From Hymenobacter sp. YIM 151858-1 (GTDB taxonomy: Bacteria; Bacteroidota; Bacteroidia; Cytophagales; Hymenobacteraceae): a stretch of DNA of 64,000 bases. Position 1 is the first letter of the stretch; each line of letters begins with the position of its first letter. Both the position numbers and the translations under genes were made by a program. The notes beneath the pieces are model-generated. The model worked only from the letters and a program-made list of their open reading frames with translations. It had not been told where the DNA came from and ran no database searches. This document shows, in pieces, positions 36,651 through 44,966 of the stretch. Location: contig NZ_CP110136.1 in the NCBI RefSeq assembly GCF_025979705.1, positions 2,728,001 through 2,792,000 of the forward strand, given 5' to 3'.

Positions 36651-37601
36651 ATGCTACTCGCCCCTGCCCTGAAAGCCGCCCTTGCGCAAACGCACGCCCG
36701 CATTCAACCTTACGTGCACAACACGCCGGTGCTTACCTCGCATTTGCTCGATGAGCTGGCCGGCGCTACGCTGTACTTTAAGTGCGAGAACTTTCAGCGG
36801 ATGGGGGCTTTTAAGATGCGCGGCGCCGTGAATGCCATTATGCAGCTTTCGGCCGAGGAGCAGCAGCGCGGCGTGGTTACGCATTCGTCGGGCAATTTTG
36901 CGCAGGCCCTGGCGCTGGCGGCCCAAAGCCTGGGCGTGGCGGCCTACATCGTGATGCCCAACAACGCTCCGCGCGTGAAAAAGGAGGCCGTGCTGGCCTA
37001 CGGCGGGCAAGTGGTGGAGTGTGCCCCTACCCTTGCGGCGCGCGAGCAAGCGGCGCAGCAAATTGTGGCGGAGCGCGGCGCTACGTTCATCCACCCGTCC
37101 AACGACCTCAACGTTATCCTGGGCCAGGGCACTGCTGCTGTCGAATTATTGAGCACGCAGCCCGCTCTCGATTACATCTTCACGCCCGTGGGAGGCGGCG
37201 GGCTGGTGGCCGGCACCATTCTGGCAGCGCAGCATTTTGGCCGCAATTGCCGCGTGGTAGCCGGCGAGCCAGCCACCATGGACGATGCCTACCGCTCGTG
37301 GCAATCGGGCACGATTGAGGGCAACGCCGCCGGCGACACCATTGCCGACGGCCTGAAAACCCAGCTCGGCGACATCAACTTCCCCATCATCCGGCAAGGC
37401 ATTGAAGCCATTGTGCTGGTGAGCGAAGACGAGATTGTGGCGGCTATGCGGCTGCTTTGGGAGCGGCTGAAGATTGTGGTGGAGGCCTCGAGCGCCGTGG
37501 CCCTGGCCGCCCTGCTGAAAGACAAGACGCGGTACGCCGGCAAGCAAATCGGCATCATTCTGTCGGGTGGCAACGTCGATCTGAGCAAGCTGCCTTTTTA
37601 G
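36651..37601 (+). CDS. PLP-dependent threonine/serine dehydratase-like enzyme
   Basis: A 316-residue fold-type II PLP enzyme. The Schiff-base lysine is Lys55 in FQRMGAFKMRGA; SSGNFAQALALAA binds the substrate and phosphate region; VGGGGLVAG (about 183-191) is the PLP-phosphate loop. There is no C-terminal ACT regulatory domain, so it is the short catabolic or serine-racemase-like form. It deaminates threonine to 2-oxobutyrate and/or acts on serine; exact specificity cannot be read. Two CCTAGG sites lie upstream. Confidence 0.85.
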   Translation: MLLAPALKAALAQTHARIQPYVHNTPVLTSHLLDELAGATLYFKCENFQRMGAFKMRGAVNAIMQLSAEEQQRGVVTHSSGNFAQALALAAQSLGVAAYIVMPNNAPRVKKEAVLAYGGQVVECAPTLAAREQAAQQIVAERGATFIHPSNDLNVILGQGTAAVELLSTQPALDYIFTPVGGGGLVAGTILAAQHFGRNCRVVAGEPATMDDAYRSWQSGTIEGNAAGDTIADGLKTQLGDINFPIIRQGIEAIVLVSEDEIVAAMRLLWERLKIVVEASSAVALAALLKDKTRYAGKQIGIILSGGNVDLSKLPF

Positions 37602-37609
37602 GACGATTA

Positions 37610-37730
37610 TGTAGCGCTGAGCGGTGCTGGCGCGCTACGCGCCAAGGCGGGATTGCGCCCGTTTAGCCCATACTGCGCGGTCCCGTATGGTCGTCTTCGC
37701 CGACTGCGCCGAGTACCGCGCAGCGCTACA
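37610..37730. repeat. MITE-like element with 10-bp terminal inverted repeats
   Basis: TGTAGCGCTG (37610-37619) and CAGCGCTACA (37721-37730) are exact inverted repeats bounding 121 bp of GC-rich sequence with further internal palindromes (GGCGCGCTACGCGCC). It encodes no protein and lies between the dehydratase and the DUF962 gene. The palindrome family TAGCGCGGACT...AGTCCGCG near 48.9 and 50.3 kb is similar in style. Confidence 0.5.
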
Positions 37731-37742
37731 TGGGTTGCCCGC

Positions 37743-38055
37743 TCAAAACCGCTCTTTGCCGCGGAGCAAATCGCAGTATAGGCGGAAGTCGCCGCGCAAG
37801 GAGAGCAGCGGGTAGCGGAAGGTAGCCGGGCGGTTGTGCTCCACAAAAAAAATGCCCTACCCAGGCAAAGCCATAGGCCAGCACCACGCCCAACAGCAGC
37901 AGCCACGGGCGCAGCAACACCACGGCCGCCACCGCCATCAGCAAAAACAACGACGTGCCGATGAAGTGCAGCACGCGCGTGCCGCGCTGCCGGTGCTCGC
38001 GCAGGTAGTGGGGGTAAAACTCGGCAAAGGTGGGTTGGGCGGGCAATTCGGCCAT
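37743..38055 (-). pseudogene. DUF962/Mpo1-like membrane protein, frameshifted
   Basis: The reading frame from 38055 starts MAELPAQPTFAEFYPHYLRE and has the DUF962 hallmarks LHFIGTSLFL and [10 protein letters not shown]. At the run of eight A on the plus strand (37845-37852) it leaves the family frame. Removing one base continues into [20 protein letters not shown] and [13 protein letters not shown], the expected family C-terminus, with a stop at 37743. So the gene carries a one-base homopolymer insertion, or the base is a sequencing error. Yeast Mpo1 is a dioxygenase for 2-hydroxy fatty acids; the bacterial role is untested. Confidence 0.8.
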
Positions 38056-38128
38056 GGCGGTTAGGGGCTTCCTTTCTGAGGAAAGAAACCTAACTTTTCA
38101 GCCATTCCCAAGCTCTCCCTTTACCGCT

Positions 38129-38614
38129 ATGGCCGACCTACCCGACGTGAACACCCTCGTGGCTCTTTACGATCAGATAAACAACTACGGCCGCACCAAC
38201 GGCATGAAGCTGACGGTGCACCGGCCGGGCCACGTTACCTACACCATGCGCGTGCGCGAGGAACATTTGTCGTCGCCGGGTACGGCGCACGGCGGCATTG
38301 TGGCCGGCCTGATGGATGCCGTGCTGGGTGCGGCAGCCCTCACGCAAGCCTTTACCGAGCAGGAGTTTGTGTCCACGGTCGAGTTCAAGATCAACTACCT
38401 GCAGCCCGTGCACCTAGGCGACGAGCTGGTGGCCCACGCCGAGGTAGAGCACCACGGCAAAAGCCTGGTGGTAGTAAACGGCCGCATCGAGTGCCCGCTG
38501 CGCGAGGCCCTGGTGGCCCTGGGCCTGGGCACCTTCAACCGCTACCCCGCCACCAAGCGCGATTTTGTGCGCTCTGTGGCCAGTAAGCTGGGTTTAGGCG
38601 ATGATGACAGGTGA
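38129..38614 (+). CDS. Hotdog-fold thioesterase, PaaI type
   Basis: A 161-residue acyl-CoA thioesterase-like protein. The hotdog signature is HLSSPGTAHGGIVAGLMDAVLGAAA, with the histidine-glycine pair before the central helix, followed by STVEFKINYLQPVHLGDELVAHAEV. Substrate unknown. The ATG at 38129 is chosen; a longer frame from 38030 would overlap the start of the DUF962 gene. The stop lies in the first unit of a GTGACAG tandem repeat. Divergent from the DUF962 pseudogene. Confidence 0.85.
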   Translation: MADLPDVNTLVALYDQINNYGRTNGMKLTVHRPGHVTYTMRVREEHLSSPGTAHGGIVAGLMDAVLGAAALTQAFTEQEFVSTVEFKINYLQPVHLGDELVAHAEVEHHGKSLVVVNGRIECPLREALVALGLGTFNRYPATKRDFVRSVASKLGLGDDDR

Positions 38615-38647
38615 CAGGTGACAGGTGACAGGTGACAGGTGACAGGA
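38603..38647 (+). repeat. GTGACAG heptanucleotide tandem repeat
   Basis: About six tandem copies of the 7-bp unit GTGACAG begin at the last codons of the thioesterase gene. A degenerate reverse-complement stretch (ACCTGTCACC..., about 38775-38805) lies downstream, so the two could pair. Confidence 0.8.
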
Positions 38648-38691
38648 CGGTACTGCTGCCCTTGGCGCCGGGTTACGCCATAACGTTGTCA

Positions 38692-38762
38692 TTCCGAGCG
38701 CAGCGAGGAATCTGAGTATGCCTTGATGTGGACTTGCCAGCTTCCTCGCTGCGCTCGGAATC
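38692..38762. repeat. Palindromic dispersed repeat
   Basis: ATTCCGAGCGCAGCGAGGAA faces TTCCTCGCTGCGCTCGGAAT across about 29 nt: a 20-bp inverted repeat, similar in sequence to short repeats widespread in Bacteroidota intergenic DNA. The stretch 38615-38894 holds no gene. Confidence 0.75.
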
Positions 38763-38815
38763 ACAAACGACGTGTTACCTGTCACCTCATCACCTGTTAC
38801 CTACCCCCCAAACGC

Positions 38816-38867
38816 AGCGCCGCCGGACGCGGTGGCCCCAGGGGGGCAACCGGTCCGGCGGCGCTAC
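38816..38867 (-). terminator. Possible terminator hairpin downstream of the NYN gene
   Basis: AGCGCCGCCGGA faces TCCGGCGGCGCT across 28 nt. It lies 3' of the minus-strand NYN gene. No T tract, so termination is a guess. Confidence 0.4.
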
Positions 38868-38894
38868 ACTACCGGGCAAGTGGGGTTAATCAGC

Positions 38895-39881
38895 CTACAG
38901 GCTTTCCGATTCGGCCGTTTCGTGCTGGTAGTCGCTTTCAGCGGGGGCTTCTACCTTGCGCACGTTGCGGGCGCAGTCTTCGTTGCGGTGGTTGCGGCCC
39001 ACCGTAAACTCAACCCAATCGCCTTCGTGCAGCTCGTTGAAGTCCTGGCCTTCGGCCATGTCGGCGTAGGAGAAGAACAAGTTGTTGGGCGGCATCACCA
39101 CAAAGCCGTAGCCGTTCTTCAGGTTCTTGATGGTGCTGACACCAATAGAACCCTCGGGGCCGGCCGCAGTGGGCTGGTACGTGGTAGCAGCGGGGCGCGG
39201 CGGCGTAGCCACGTTGGGGTAAGCCGAGGGCTCGGGCTGATTCACGAACAGGTTGTCGACGATTTCGCCACCGCGGCCGTCGATTACCTCGTTCATGGCC
39301 ACGGCGTAGTTTACCGTTTCGAGCAGCAGCTGCGAGGGGCGGGTTACGCGGCTTTCGCCTTTGAAGTCGGTGTACTTGAAATCCCAGCTCAGCAGCATCA
39401 CGCGGGTACCCAGCGTGTTCAGCTTCTTGATCAGGGGCACGTAGTCCGAGTCGCCGGCGATGAGCACTACCACGTCGAGGTGCTTGTGCAGGGCCAGGTC
39501 GAAGGCTTCGAGGGCCAGCCACACGTCAACACCTTTCTCTTGCAGGCGGCCGTCGCGGGTTTTCAGGGGCATGTAGTGCGTTTGCACCGACATGTTCATC
39601 AGGATATCGTCGAGCAGACGGTCGTGGAACAGGCGGTCCTTATCGCGGGCTTCGGTAGCCGACAAGCGGCCACGGAAGAAGTGGGGCTCGGTGATTTGGC
39701 ACAGACGCACGTCGGCGTCTTCATCCTCGGCTACTTGGTGCCGAATGAAATCGTGCAGGCCTTCCAGGCTAATCCGGGCTTTACGGTCGTGCTGGAAGTA
39801 GTAGTAATCACTGATCTTAAGGAAATAGTTGCCGTCGTAGAAGACGCCGATCCGGATCAGCGGGCTATTGATCTGGTTCAT
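38895..39881 (-). CDS. NYN-domain putative RNase with C-terminal cold-shock-like domain
   Basis: A 328-residue cytoplasmic protein. The NYN/PIN-like domain (about 8-215) carries acidic residues in RIGVFYDGNYF, KGVDVWLALEAFDLA and VVLIAGDSDYVPLIKKL, the expected metal-binding cluster of LabA/DUF88-type nucleases. A C-terminal module (about 245-310) reads GVSTIKNLKNGYGFV...LFFSYADM...EGDWVEFTVGRN, a cold-shock-like OB fold for single-stranded nucleic acid. This suggests an RNA-cleaving or RNA-decay factor. Start ATG 39881 fits the domain start; a -7 box at 39951 lies just upstream. Confidence 0.8.
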   Translation of the reverse strand: MNQINSPLIRIGVFYDGNYFLKISDYYYFQHDRKARISLEGLHDFIRHQVAEDEDADVRLCQITEPHFFRGRLSATEARDKDRLFHDRLLDDILMNMSVQTHYMPLKTRDGRLQEKGVDVWLALEAFDLALHKHLDVVVLIAGDSDYVPLIKKLNTLGTRVMLLSWDFKYTDFKGESRVTRPSQLLLETVNYAVAMNEVIDGRGGEIVDNLFVNQPEPSAYPNVATPPRPAATTYQPTAAGPEGSIGVSTIKNLKNGYGFVVMPPNNLFFSYADMAEGQDFNELHEGDWVEFTVGRNHRNEDCARNVRKVEAPAESDYQHETAESESL

Positions 39882-39950
39882 GATTACAGGAGGTGTGCGA
39901 GAGGGTAAGAGGAGGGAGCAGGGGTTCCGGGCCCGGTAGCCGGAAGTGAC

Positions 39951-39958
39951 CAAAGGTA
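39951..39958 (-). promoter_or_regulatory. -7 box for the NYN gene
   Basis: TACCTTTG on the minus strand, 70 nt upstream of the start codon. The rest of the gene-free stretch to 40275 is AT-rich and holds only three CCTAGG sites (40125, 40190, 40269). Confidence 0.5.
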
Positions 39959-40275
39959 CAAAAGCATAGTTAATTTCCGATGTATTAGATGTGCAAGATG
40001 TTCAGCGGTATAGCTATTTTTCTCCTAAAAATTGTGCTATAAAGAAGAACGTGTCCACAGCGCTTTCAGTAGTAGAAACACACTATGAGGAGAAACGTTG
40101 CAGGCCGCAGCAAATATGAAAGTGCCTAGGTGGCAGCATAGTTGCGAAGGCCGGCGAGGTGCCTGTTCGGGCACTGCAATGTTACAAAACCTAGGCCATA
40201 GACAAACACCGTGACACAATTAATCCCCTCGGAGGTCGTTGCTTAGGATTTTGCCGCCAGCTAATTGACCTAGGG

Positions 40276-41019
40276 CTATGCAAAGCTGAGCCGCTGCCAC
40301 CACAGCAAGGCCACCAGCAAACCATAACCGGCACATATCCCAAGTTCTATCATATTTCCAAGGGTTGAGCCGGTTGAGATAAGCGGAAGTTTTAGCGCCT
40401 TATCAGAAAGCGGCAGCAGGTACCGTACGCCCGATTTGGTGAGCGTATCGGCCAGCAGGTGCGACATGTAGCCCGCGCCGGCGTAGGCCGTTACGCCGTG
40501 CCACCCTAGGTCGCGGTTGGCGAGGTAGCCGATGTAGGTCCAGAGCGCGGCCGCCCAGATGGTGTGCGTCCAGGAGCGGTGCGAGGTAAACGGGGCCGTG
40601 GCCACAAACGCGCCGAGCAAGCTCAGCCACAGATATTGCCAGTAGAGCCCGGCCAGCACCGCCCCTACCCCCGTGAACAGCAACGCCAGCTTGCGCGCCG
40701 ACTGGTTTTGCATGGCCATGCCGATCAGAAACATCGACAAAGCCGCCGTGAAGCCCATGCGCCGCTCCGGTCCTTCGGGCAGGTTGAAATGCGTGAACAC
40801 CGCCAGCAGCACGCCCGCCGCGGCAAAGGCCCAGCGCACGTAGTTTTGGGCGAAACCCAGGCGCTTGCTCAGGCGCGAGCCGGGGTGGTCGAGGTCGGGG
40901 GCCAGGGCCGAAAAGCCCGCCAGCGCCACGCCGGGCAGCGACAGGCGCACATCGGGCACTACGGCCGCAATGCCGGCGCCGGTAATCAGGCCAATAGCTA
41001 AATGTGAAGATCCGCGCAC
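40276..41019 (-). CDS. YdjM-like (DUF457) membrane metal-dependent hydrolase family protein
   Basis: A 247-residue multi-pass membrane protein with the family's conserved acids and histidines: SSHLAIGLITG at the start, LAPDLDHPGSRLSKRLGF, SHRSWTHTIWAA and GYMSHLLADTLTKSGVRYLLP. These would form an intramembrane metal site; E. coli YdjM is a LexA-regulated member of unknown reaction. GTG at 41019 is chosen because a -7 box (41047-41054) lies upstream of it and inside any longer frame, and because homology starts there. Confidence 0.75.
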   Translation of the reverse strand: MRGSSHLAIGLITGAGIAAVVPDVRLSLPGVALAGFSALAPDLDHPGSRLSKRLGFAQNYVRWAFAAAGVLLAVFTHFNLPEGPERRMGFTAALSMFLIGMAMQNQSARKLALLFTGVGAVLAGLYWQYLWLSLLGAFVATAPFTSHRSWTHTIWAAALWTYIGYLANRDLGWHGVTAYAGAGYMSHLLADTLTKSGVRYLLPLSDKALKLPLISTGSTLGNMIELGICAGYGLLVALLWWQRLSFA

Positions 41020-41046
41020 GAGTGATTGAGCTGCTAAGTGGATGTA

Positions 41047-41054
41047 CAAAAGTA
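41047..41054 (-). promoter_or_regulatory. -7 box for the YdjM-like gene
   Basis: TACTTTTG on the minus strand, 28 nt upstream of the GTG at 41019. Confidence 0.5.
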
Positions 41055-41261
41055 CGCCACCAGCCCGCAGAAAGGCCGAAATCATTGGCCTAAACGGACT
41101 TTACGATATCTGAACCAGCTTATATTCTGGATTGGCCGCTGGCTTTTGACTTGCTACCCGGGCGCCCGTTGGCAGCTACGGCCGCCCGTCGGAAACTTTC
41201 GGTGCGCCTAGGTGGTATTCCCTACCGTGTGCCCGGCCGAAGCTCCATTCGGCCGGGCTTC

Positions 41262-41269
41262 TACCTTTG
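41262..41269 (+). promoter_or_regulatory. -7 box for mfd
   Basis: TACCTTTG lies 24 nt before the GTG start at 41293 and directly after a hairpin (CCCGGCCGAA/TTCGGCCGGG, about 41231-41258). Its position rules out the upstream in-frame start at 41212. Confidence 0.6.
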
Positions 41270-41292
41270 CCGCCGCTCCAAGCCGATACCCC

Positions 41293-44200
41293 GTGCAAGC
41301 TTCCGAATTCCTCCGCCTCTACTCGCTCGATACCGACATTCAGGCCCTGGCCATGCGCCTTGCGCCTGCCACCGGCGCCGCTGCGCTGCGCTTTCATTTG
41401 CGCGGCCTGGTAGGCAGCCAGGATGCCACGGTAGCCGCCGCCCTGCACCTCGACCGCCCCGACGAGCACCTCGTATTTGTGCTGCACGACCGCGACGAGG
41501 CCGCGTTCTTCGCCTCCGACCTGCAGCACCTTGTGGGCGAGCGGGAGGAGGTGCTCATTTTCCCGAGCTCTTACAAGCGCTCCTACGCGCTCGACGAAAC
41601 CGAAAACGCCAACGTGCTGATGCGCGCCGAGGTGCTGAACCGCCTCAGCGGCAAGGCTGGCAAGGCTTCACCCCCCGGCCCCCTCTCCGCGGGAGAGGGG
41701 GTGCGTTCTAAGGGCAAGGACATTAAGCAGGAAAACAAGCCCACGTTAGGCTCCCCCTCTCCCGCGGAGAGGGGGCCGGCCCCGGAGGGGTCCCGTGAGG
41801 CCCCTCCGAAAGGTGCCCTCATCGTAACGTACCCCGAGGCGCTGAGCGAGAAGGTAATCAACCGCCAGAGCCTGGTGCAGAACACCTTTTCGGCCAAGGT
41901 GGGCGAGCGGCTCGATGTGAACTTCCTGGGCGAGCTGCTGGCCGAATACGACTTCGAGCGCACCGACTTTGTGTACGAAGCCGGCCAGTACGCCGTGCGC
42001 GGTGGCATCGTCGACGTGTTCAGCTACGCCAACGAGCTGCCCTACCGCATCGAGCTGTTCGGCGACGAGATTGACTCGATTCGCACGTTCAATCCGGAGT
42101 CGCAGCTGTCGGTGGAGCGCAAGGAGTTCATCAGCATTGTGCCGAACGTGCAGACGAAGTTGCTGACGGAAAAGCGCGAGTCGTTTCTGGAGTTTTTGCC
42201 GGCCAATTCGGCTATTTGGGCCAAGGACGTGCGCCAGCTGCTCGACGTAGTTGGCGAGCAGTTCGACCGGGCCGAGCAGAACTTCAAGCAGCTGATGGAG
42301 GAAGCCGGCGGGCAGCAGATCGTGTCGTCGCCGGAGGCTTTGTTTGAGACCACCAAGGCGCTGAAGAAAAGCCTGGAGCGCTTTCCGGTACTGGAGTTCG
42401 GCAAGCGCTTTTACTACAAAGAGGCCGAGCAGGTGCAGTTCACGAGCAAGCCGCAGCCCTCGTTCAATAAGGACTTCAACCGCCTCGTCAAGAACCTGCA
42501 CGAAAACCAGGGGCGCGATTTGGTGAACATCATTGCCGCCGACTCGATGCGGCAGATTGACCGGCTGCGCACCATCTTCGACGAGCTCGACCACGACGTG
42601 CGCTTTCAGCACCTGGCCCTAGGTCTGCGCGAAGGGTTTGTGGACGAGGACCGTAAGCTGGTAGTGTATACCGACCACCAGCTGTTTGAGCGCTACTACC
42701 GCGCCCAGGAGAAGCGCAAGTTCTCTAAAAAGAAGGCCCTGACACTGAAGGAGCTGCGCAACCTGAGCCCCGGCGACTACGTGGTGCATCAGGACCACGG
42801 CATTGCCCGCTTCGTGGGCCTTACGCAGGTAGAGATTCACGGCCATGTGCAGGAGGCCATCCGGCTGGTGTACCGCGACGACGACGTGCTGACGGTGAGC
42901 ATCCACGCGCTGCACAAAATTGCCAAGTACTCGGGGGCCGAGGGCACGCCGCCCACCATGAGCAAGCTGGGCTCGCCGGAGTGGGAAAACAAGAAAAAGG
43001 CCGTTAAGAAGAAGGTTAAGGACATTGCCGCCGACCTCATCCGGCTGTACGCCAAGCGCAAAACCGCGCCGGGCTACGCCTTCAGCAAAGACGGCTTTTT
43101 GCAGGCCGAGCTGGAGTCGTCGTTTATCTACGAAGACACGCCCGACCAGGCCAAGTCGACGGAGGACGTGAAAAACGACATGGAGCAGCCGCACCCCATG
43201 GACCGCCTCGTGTGCGGCGACGTGGGCTTCGGCAAAACCGAGGTAGCCATTCGGGCGGCCTTCAAGGCCGTGTGCGACGGCAAGCAGGTGGCCGTGCTGG
43301 TGCCCACCACCATTCTGGCCATGCAGCACTTCAAAACCTTCCGCGACCGACTGGCCGAATTCCCCGTGACGGTGGACTACATCAACCGCTTCAAAACCAC
43401 CAAGCAGGTAAAGGAAACCCTAGGTAAGGTGGCCGAGGGCAAAACGGATATCCTCATCGGCACGCACCGCCTCACCAACAAGGACATTCAGTTCAAGGAC
43501 CTAGGGCTGCTCATCATCGATGAGGAGCAGAAGTTCGGGGTGAAAACCAAGGACAAGCTGAAGGAGCTAAAAGTGAACGTGGACACCCTCACGCTCACGG
43601 CCACGCCCATTCCGCGCACCTTGCACTTCTCGCTCATGGGTGCCCGCGACCTGTCGGTTATCAGCACGCCGCCGCCCAACCGCCAGCCGGTGCAAACCGA
43701 GCTGGCCGTGTTCGACGAGCACCTGGTGCGCGATGCCATAGCTCGCGAGCTGAAGCGCGGCGGGCAGGTGTTTTATGTGCACAACCGCGTGAAGGACATT
43801 ACCGAGCAGGCGGCCATGATTCAGCGCCTGGTGCCCGATGCCCGCATTACCTACATACACGGGCAAATGGAGGGCGAAGACCTGGAAAAGCGCATGATGA
43901 AGTTTGTGGAGGGCGAGTACGACGTGCTCGTGTCGACGAACCTCATCGAATCGGGCCTCGATATTCCGAACGCCAACACCATCATCATCAACCGGGCGCA
44001 CATGCACGGCCTCTCCGACCTGCACCAGATGCGCGGGCGCGTGGGCCGCTCCAACAAAAAAGCCTACTGCTACCTGCTTACGCCGCCGGTGGCCGGCCTG
44101 CCCTCCGACGCCCGCAAGCGCCTGAGCACCCTCGAGGAGTTTTCCGACCTAGGGGCCGGCTTTAACGTGGCCATGCGCGACCTCGACATTCGCGGCGCCG

Positions 44201-44880
44201 GCAACCTGCTGGGCGGCGAGCAGTCGGGCTTTATTAACGACTTGGGCTACGAAACCTACCACCAGATTCTCGACGAGGCCGTGCAGGAGCTGAAGGAAAC
44301 CGAGTTCCGCGACCTGTTTTTGGGCGACACCACCGGCCGCCTCAAAGAAGCCGCCGATTTTGCCCGCCCCAAGGAGTGCAACATCGAAACCGACCTGCAA
44401 ATCCTCATCCCCGATACCTACGTGAGCAACGTATCGGAGCGCCTGCGGCTGTACTCGAAGCTCGACCGCGCCAAGGAGCCCGAGGAGCTGCGCCGCCTGC
44501 TGGTGAGCATGGAAGACCGCTTCGGCCCGCTGCCGCCCGAGGTAGAGCAGCTGGCCGACATTGTGCGCCTGCGCTGGCAGGGCTCGCGCGTGGGCTTCGA
44601 GAAGATATCCTTGAAGAAAGGCACCCTGAAAGGCTACCTGCGCGCCGGCGAAGGCTCGGAGGCGTACTTCCAGGGCGAGCAGTTCGGGCAGATACTGAAC
44701 TACGTGCAGACGCACCCCCGTTCCTCGCGCATGAAGGAGCGCAAAGACCAGCTCATCATCAGCATCGACGACGTGCGCGACGTGCTGCACGCCCGCGAGA
44801 TTATGAACGAGCTAAGCGCGGAGTCGATGCCGCCGGTGGTAGCTGCCGCTACGGTGTCGGATGACGAGGACGACGTGTAG
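41293..44880 (+). CDS. mfd: Transcription-repair coupling factor Mfd
   Basis: Mfd removes RNA polymerase stalled at DNA damage and recruits UvrA. About 1,195 residues from GTG 41293. N-terminal UvrB-like region, RNA polymerase-interacting domain (PGDYVVHQDHGIARFVGL), then the translocase: Walker A LVCGDVGFGKTEVAIRAAF (about residue 643), DEEQ box LLIIDEEQKFGV, TATPIPRTLHFSLMGARDLS, and motif VI QMRGRVGRSNKKAYCYLL. A C-terminal TRCF domain follows. Oddity: about 55 residues (near 120-174, from 41650 to 41815) are an in-frame palindromic repeat insert rich in Pro, Gly, Glu and Lys (LSAGEGVRSKGKD...SPSPAERGPAPEGSREAPPKG), absent from ordinary Mfd. Confidence 0.95.
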   Translation: MQASEFLRLYSLDTDIQALAMRLAPATGAAALRFHLRGLVGSQDATVAAALHLDRPDEHLVFVLHDRDEAAFFASDLQHLVGEREEVLIFPSSYKRSYALDETENANVLMRAEVLNRLSGKAGKASPPGPLSAGEGVRSKGKDIKQENKPTLGSPSPAERGPAPEGSREAPPKGALIVTYPEALSEKVINRQSLVQNTFSAKVGERLDVNFLGELLAEYDFERTDFVYEAGQYAVRGGIVDVFSYANELPYRIELFGDEIDSIRTFNPESQLSVERKEFISIVPNVQTKLLTEKRESFLEFLPANSAIWAKDVRQLLDVVGEQFDRAEQNFKQLMEEAGGQQIVSSPEALFETTKALKKSLERFPVLEFGKRFYYKEAEQVQFTSKPQPSFNKDFNRLVKNLHENQGRDLVNIIAADSMRQIDRLRTIFDELDHDVRFQHLALGLREGFVDEDRKLVVYTDHQLFERYYRAQEKRKFSKKKALTLKELRNLSPGDYVVHQDHGIARFVGLTQVEIHGHVQEAIRLVYRDDDVLTVSIHALHKIAKYSGAEGTPPTMSKLGSPEWENKKKAVKKKVKDIAADLIRLYAKRKTAPGYAFSKDGFLQAELESSFIYEDTPDQAKSTEDVKNDMEQPHPMDRLVCGDVGFGKTEVAIRAAFKAVCDGKQVAVLVPTTILAMQHFKTFRDRLAEFPVTVDYINRFKTTKQVKETLGKVAEGKTDILIGTHRLTNKDIQFKDLGLLIIDEEQKFGVKTKDKLKELKVNVDTLTLTATPIPRTLHFSLMGARDLSVISTPPPNRQPVQTELAVFDEHLVRDAIARELKRGGQVFYVHNRVKDITEQAAMIQRLVPDARITYIHGQMEGEDLEKRMMKFVEGEYDVLVSTNLIESGLDIPNANTIIINRAHMHGLSDLHQMRGRVGRSNKKAYCYLLTPPVAGLPSDARKRLSTLEEFSDLGAGFNVAMRDLDIRGAGNLLGGEQSGFINDLGYETYHQILDEAVQELKETEFRDLFLGDTTGRLKEAADFARPKECNIETDLQILIPDTYVSNVSERLRLYSKLDRAKEPEELRRLLVSMEDRFGPLPPEVEQLADIVRLRWQGSRVGFEKISLKKGTLKGYLRAGEGSEAYFQGEQFGQILNYVQTHPRSSRMKERKDQLIISIDDVRDVLHAREIMNELSAESMPPVVAAATVSDDEDDV
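41676..41800. repeat. Palindromic repeat element inserted in frame within mfd
   Basis: Two perfectly complementary arms of 23-26 bp (41676-41701 and 41753-41778), rich in CCCCTCTCC/GGAGAGGGG, flank about 51 nt. A further block CCCCGGAGGGGTCCCGTGAG follows at 41780-41799. The same block recurs at 61729-61748, outside any gene, so this is a mobile or dispersed non-coding repeat that here keeps the reading frame open. Confidence 0.85.
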
Positions 44881-44895
44881 ACGACTGTAATGATG

Positions 44896-44935
44896 CCGCC
44901 CCGCTGAGGCCTTTAAGGAGGCTTCGGCGGGGCGG
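44896..44935. terminator. Terminator after mfd
   Basis: CCGCCCCGC faces GCGGGGCGG with an inner AGGCCT/AGGCTT pairing, between mfd and the converging chaperone gene of the AT-rich island. Confidence 0.7.
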
Positions 44936-44966
44936 TATAAGTACGCTAGCGCTGCTAAAAAAACTG

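Noticed and set aside
38603-38647. Tandem direct repeats that could suggest a CRISPR array
   Set aside because: The unit is 7 bp with no spacers, and no cas gene is nearby.
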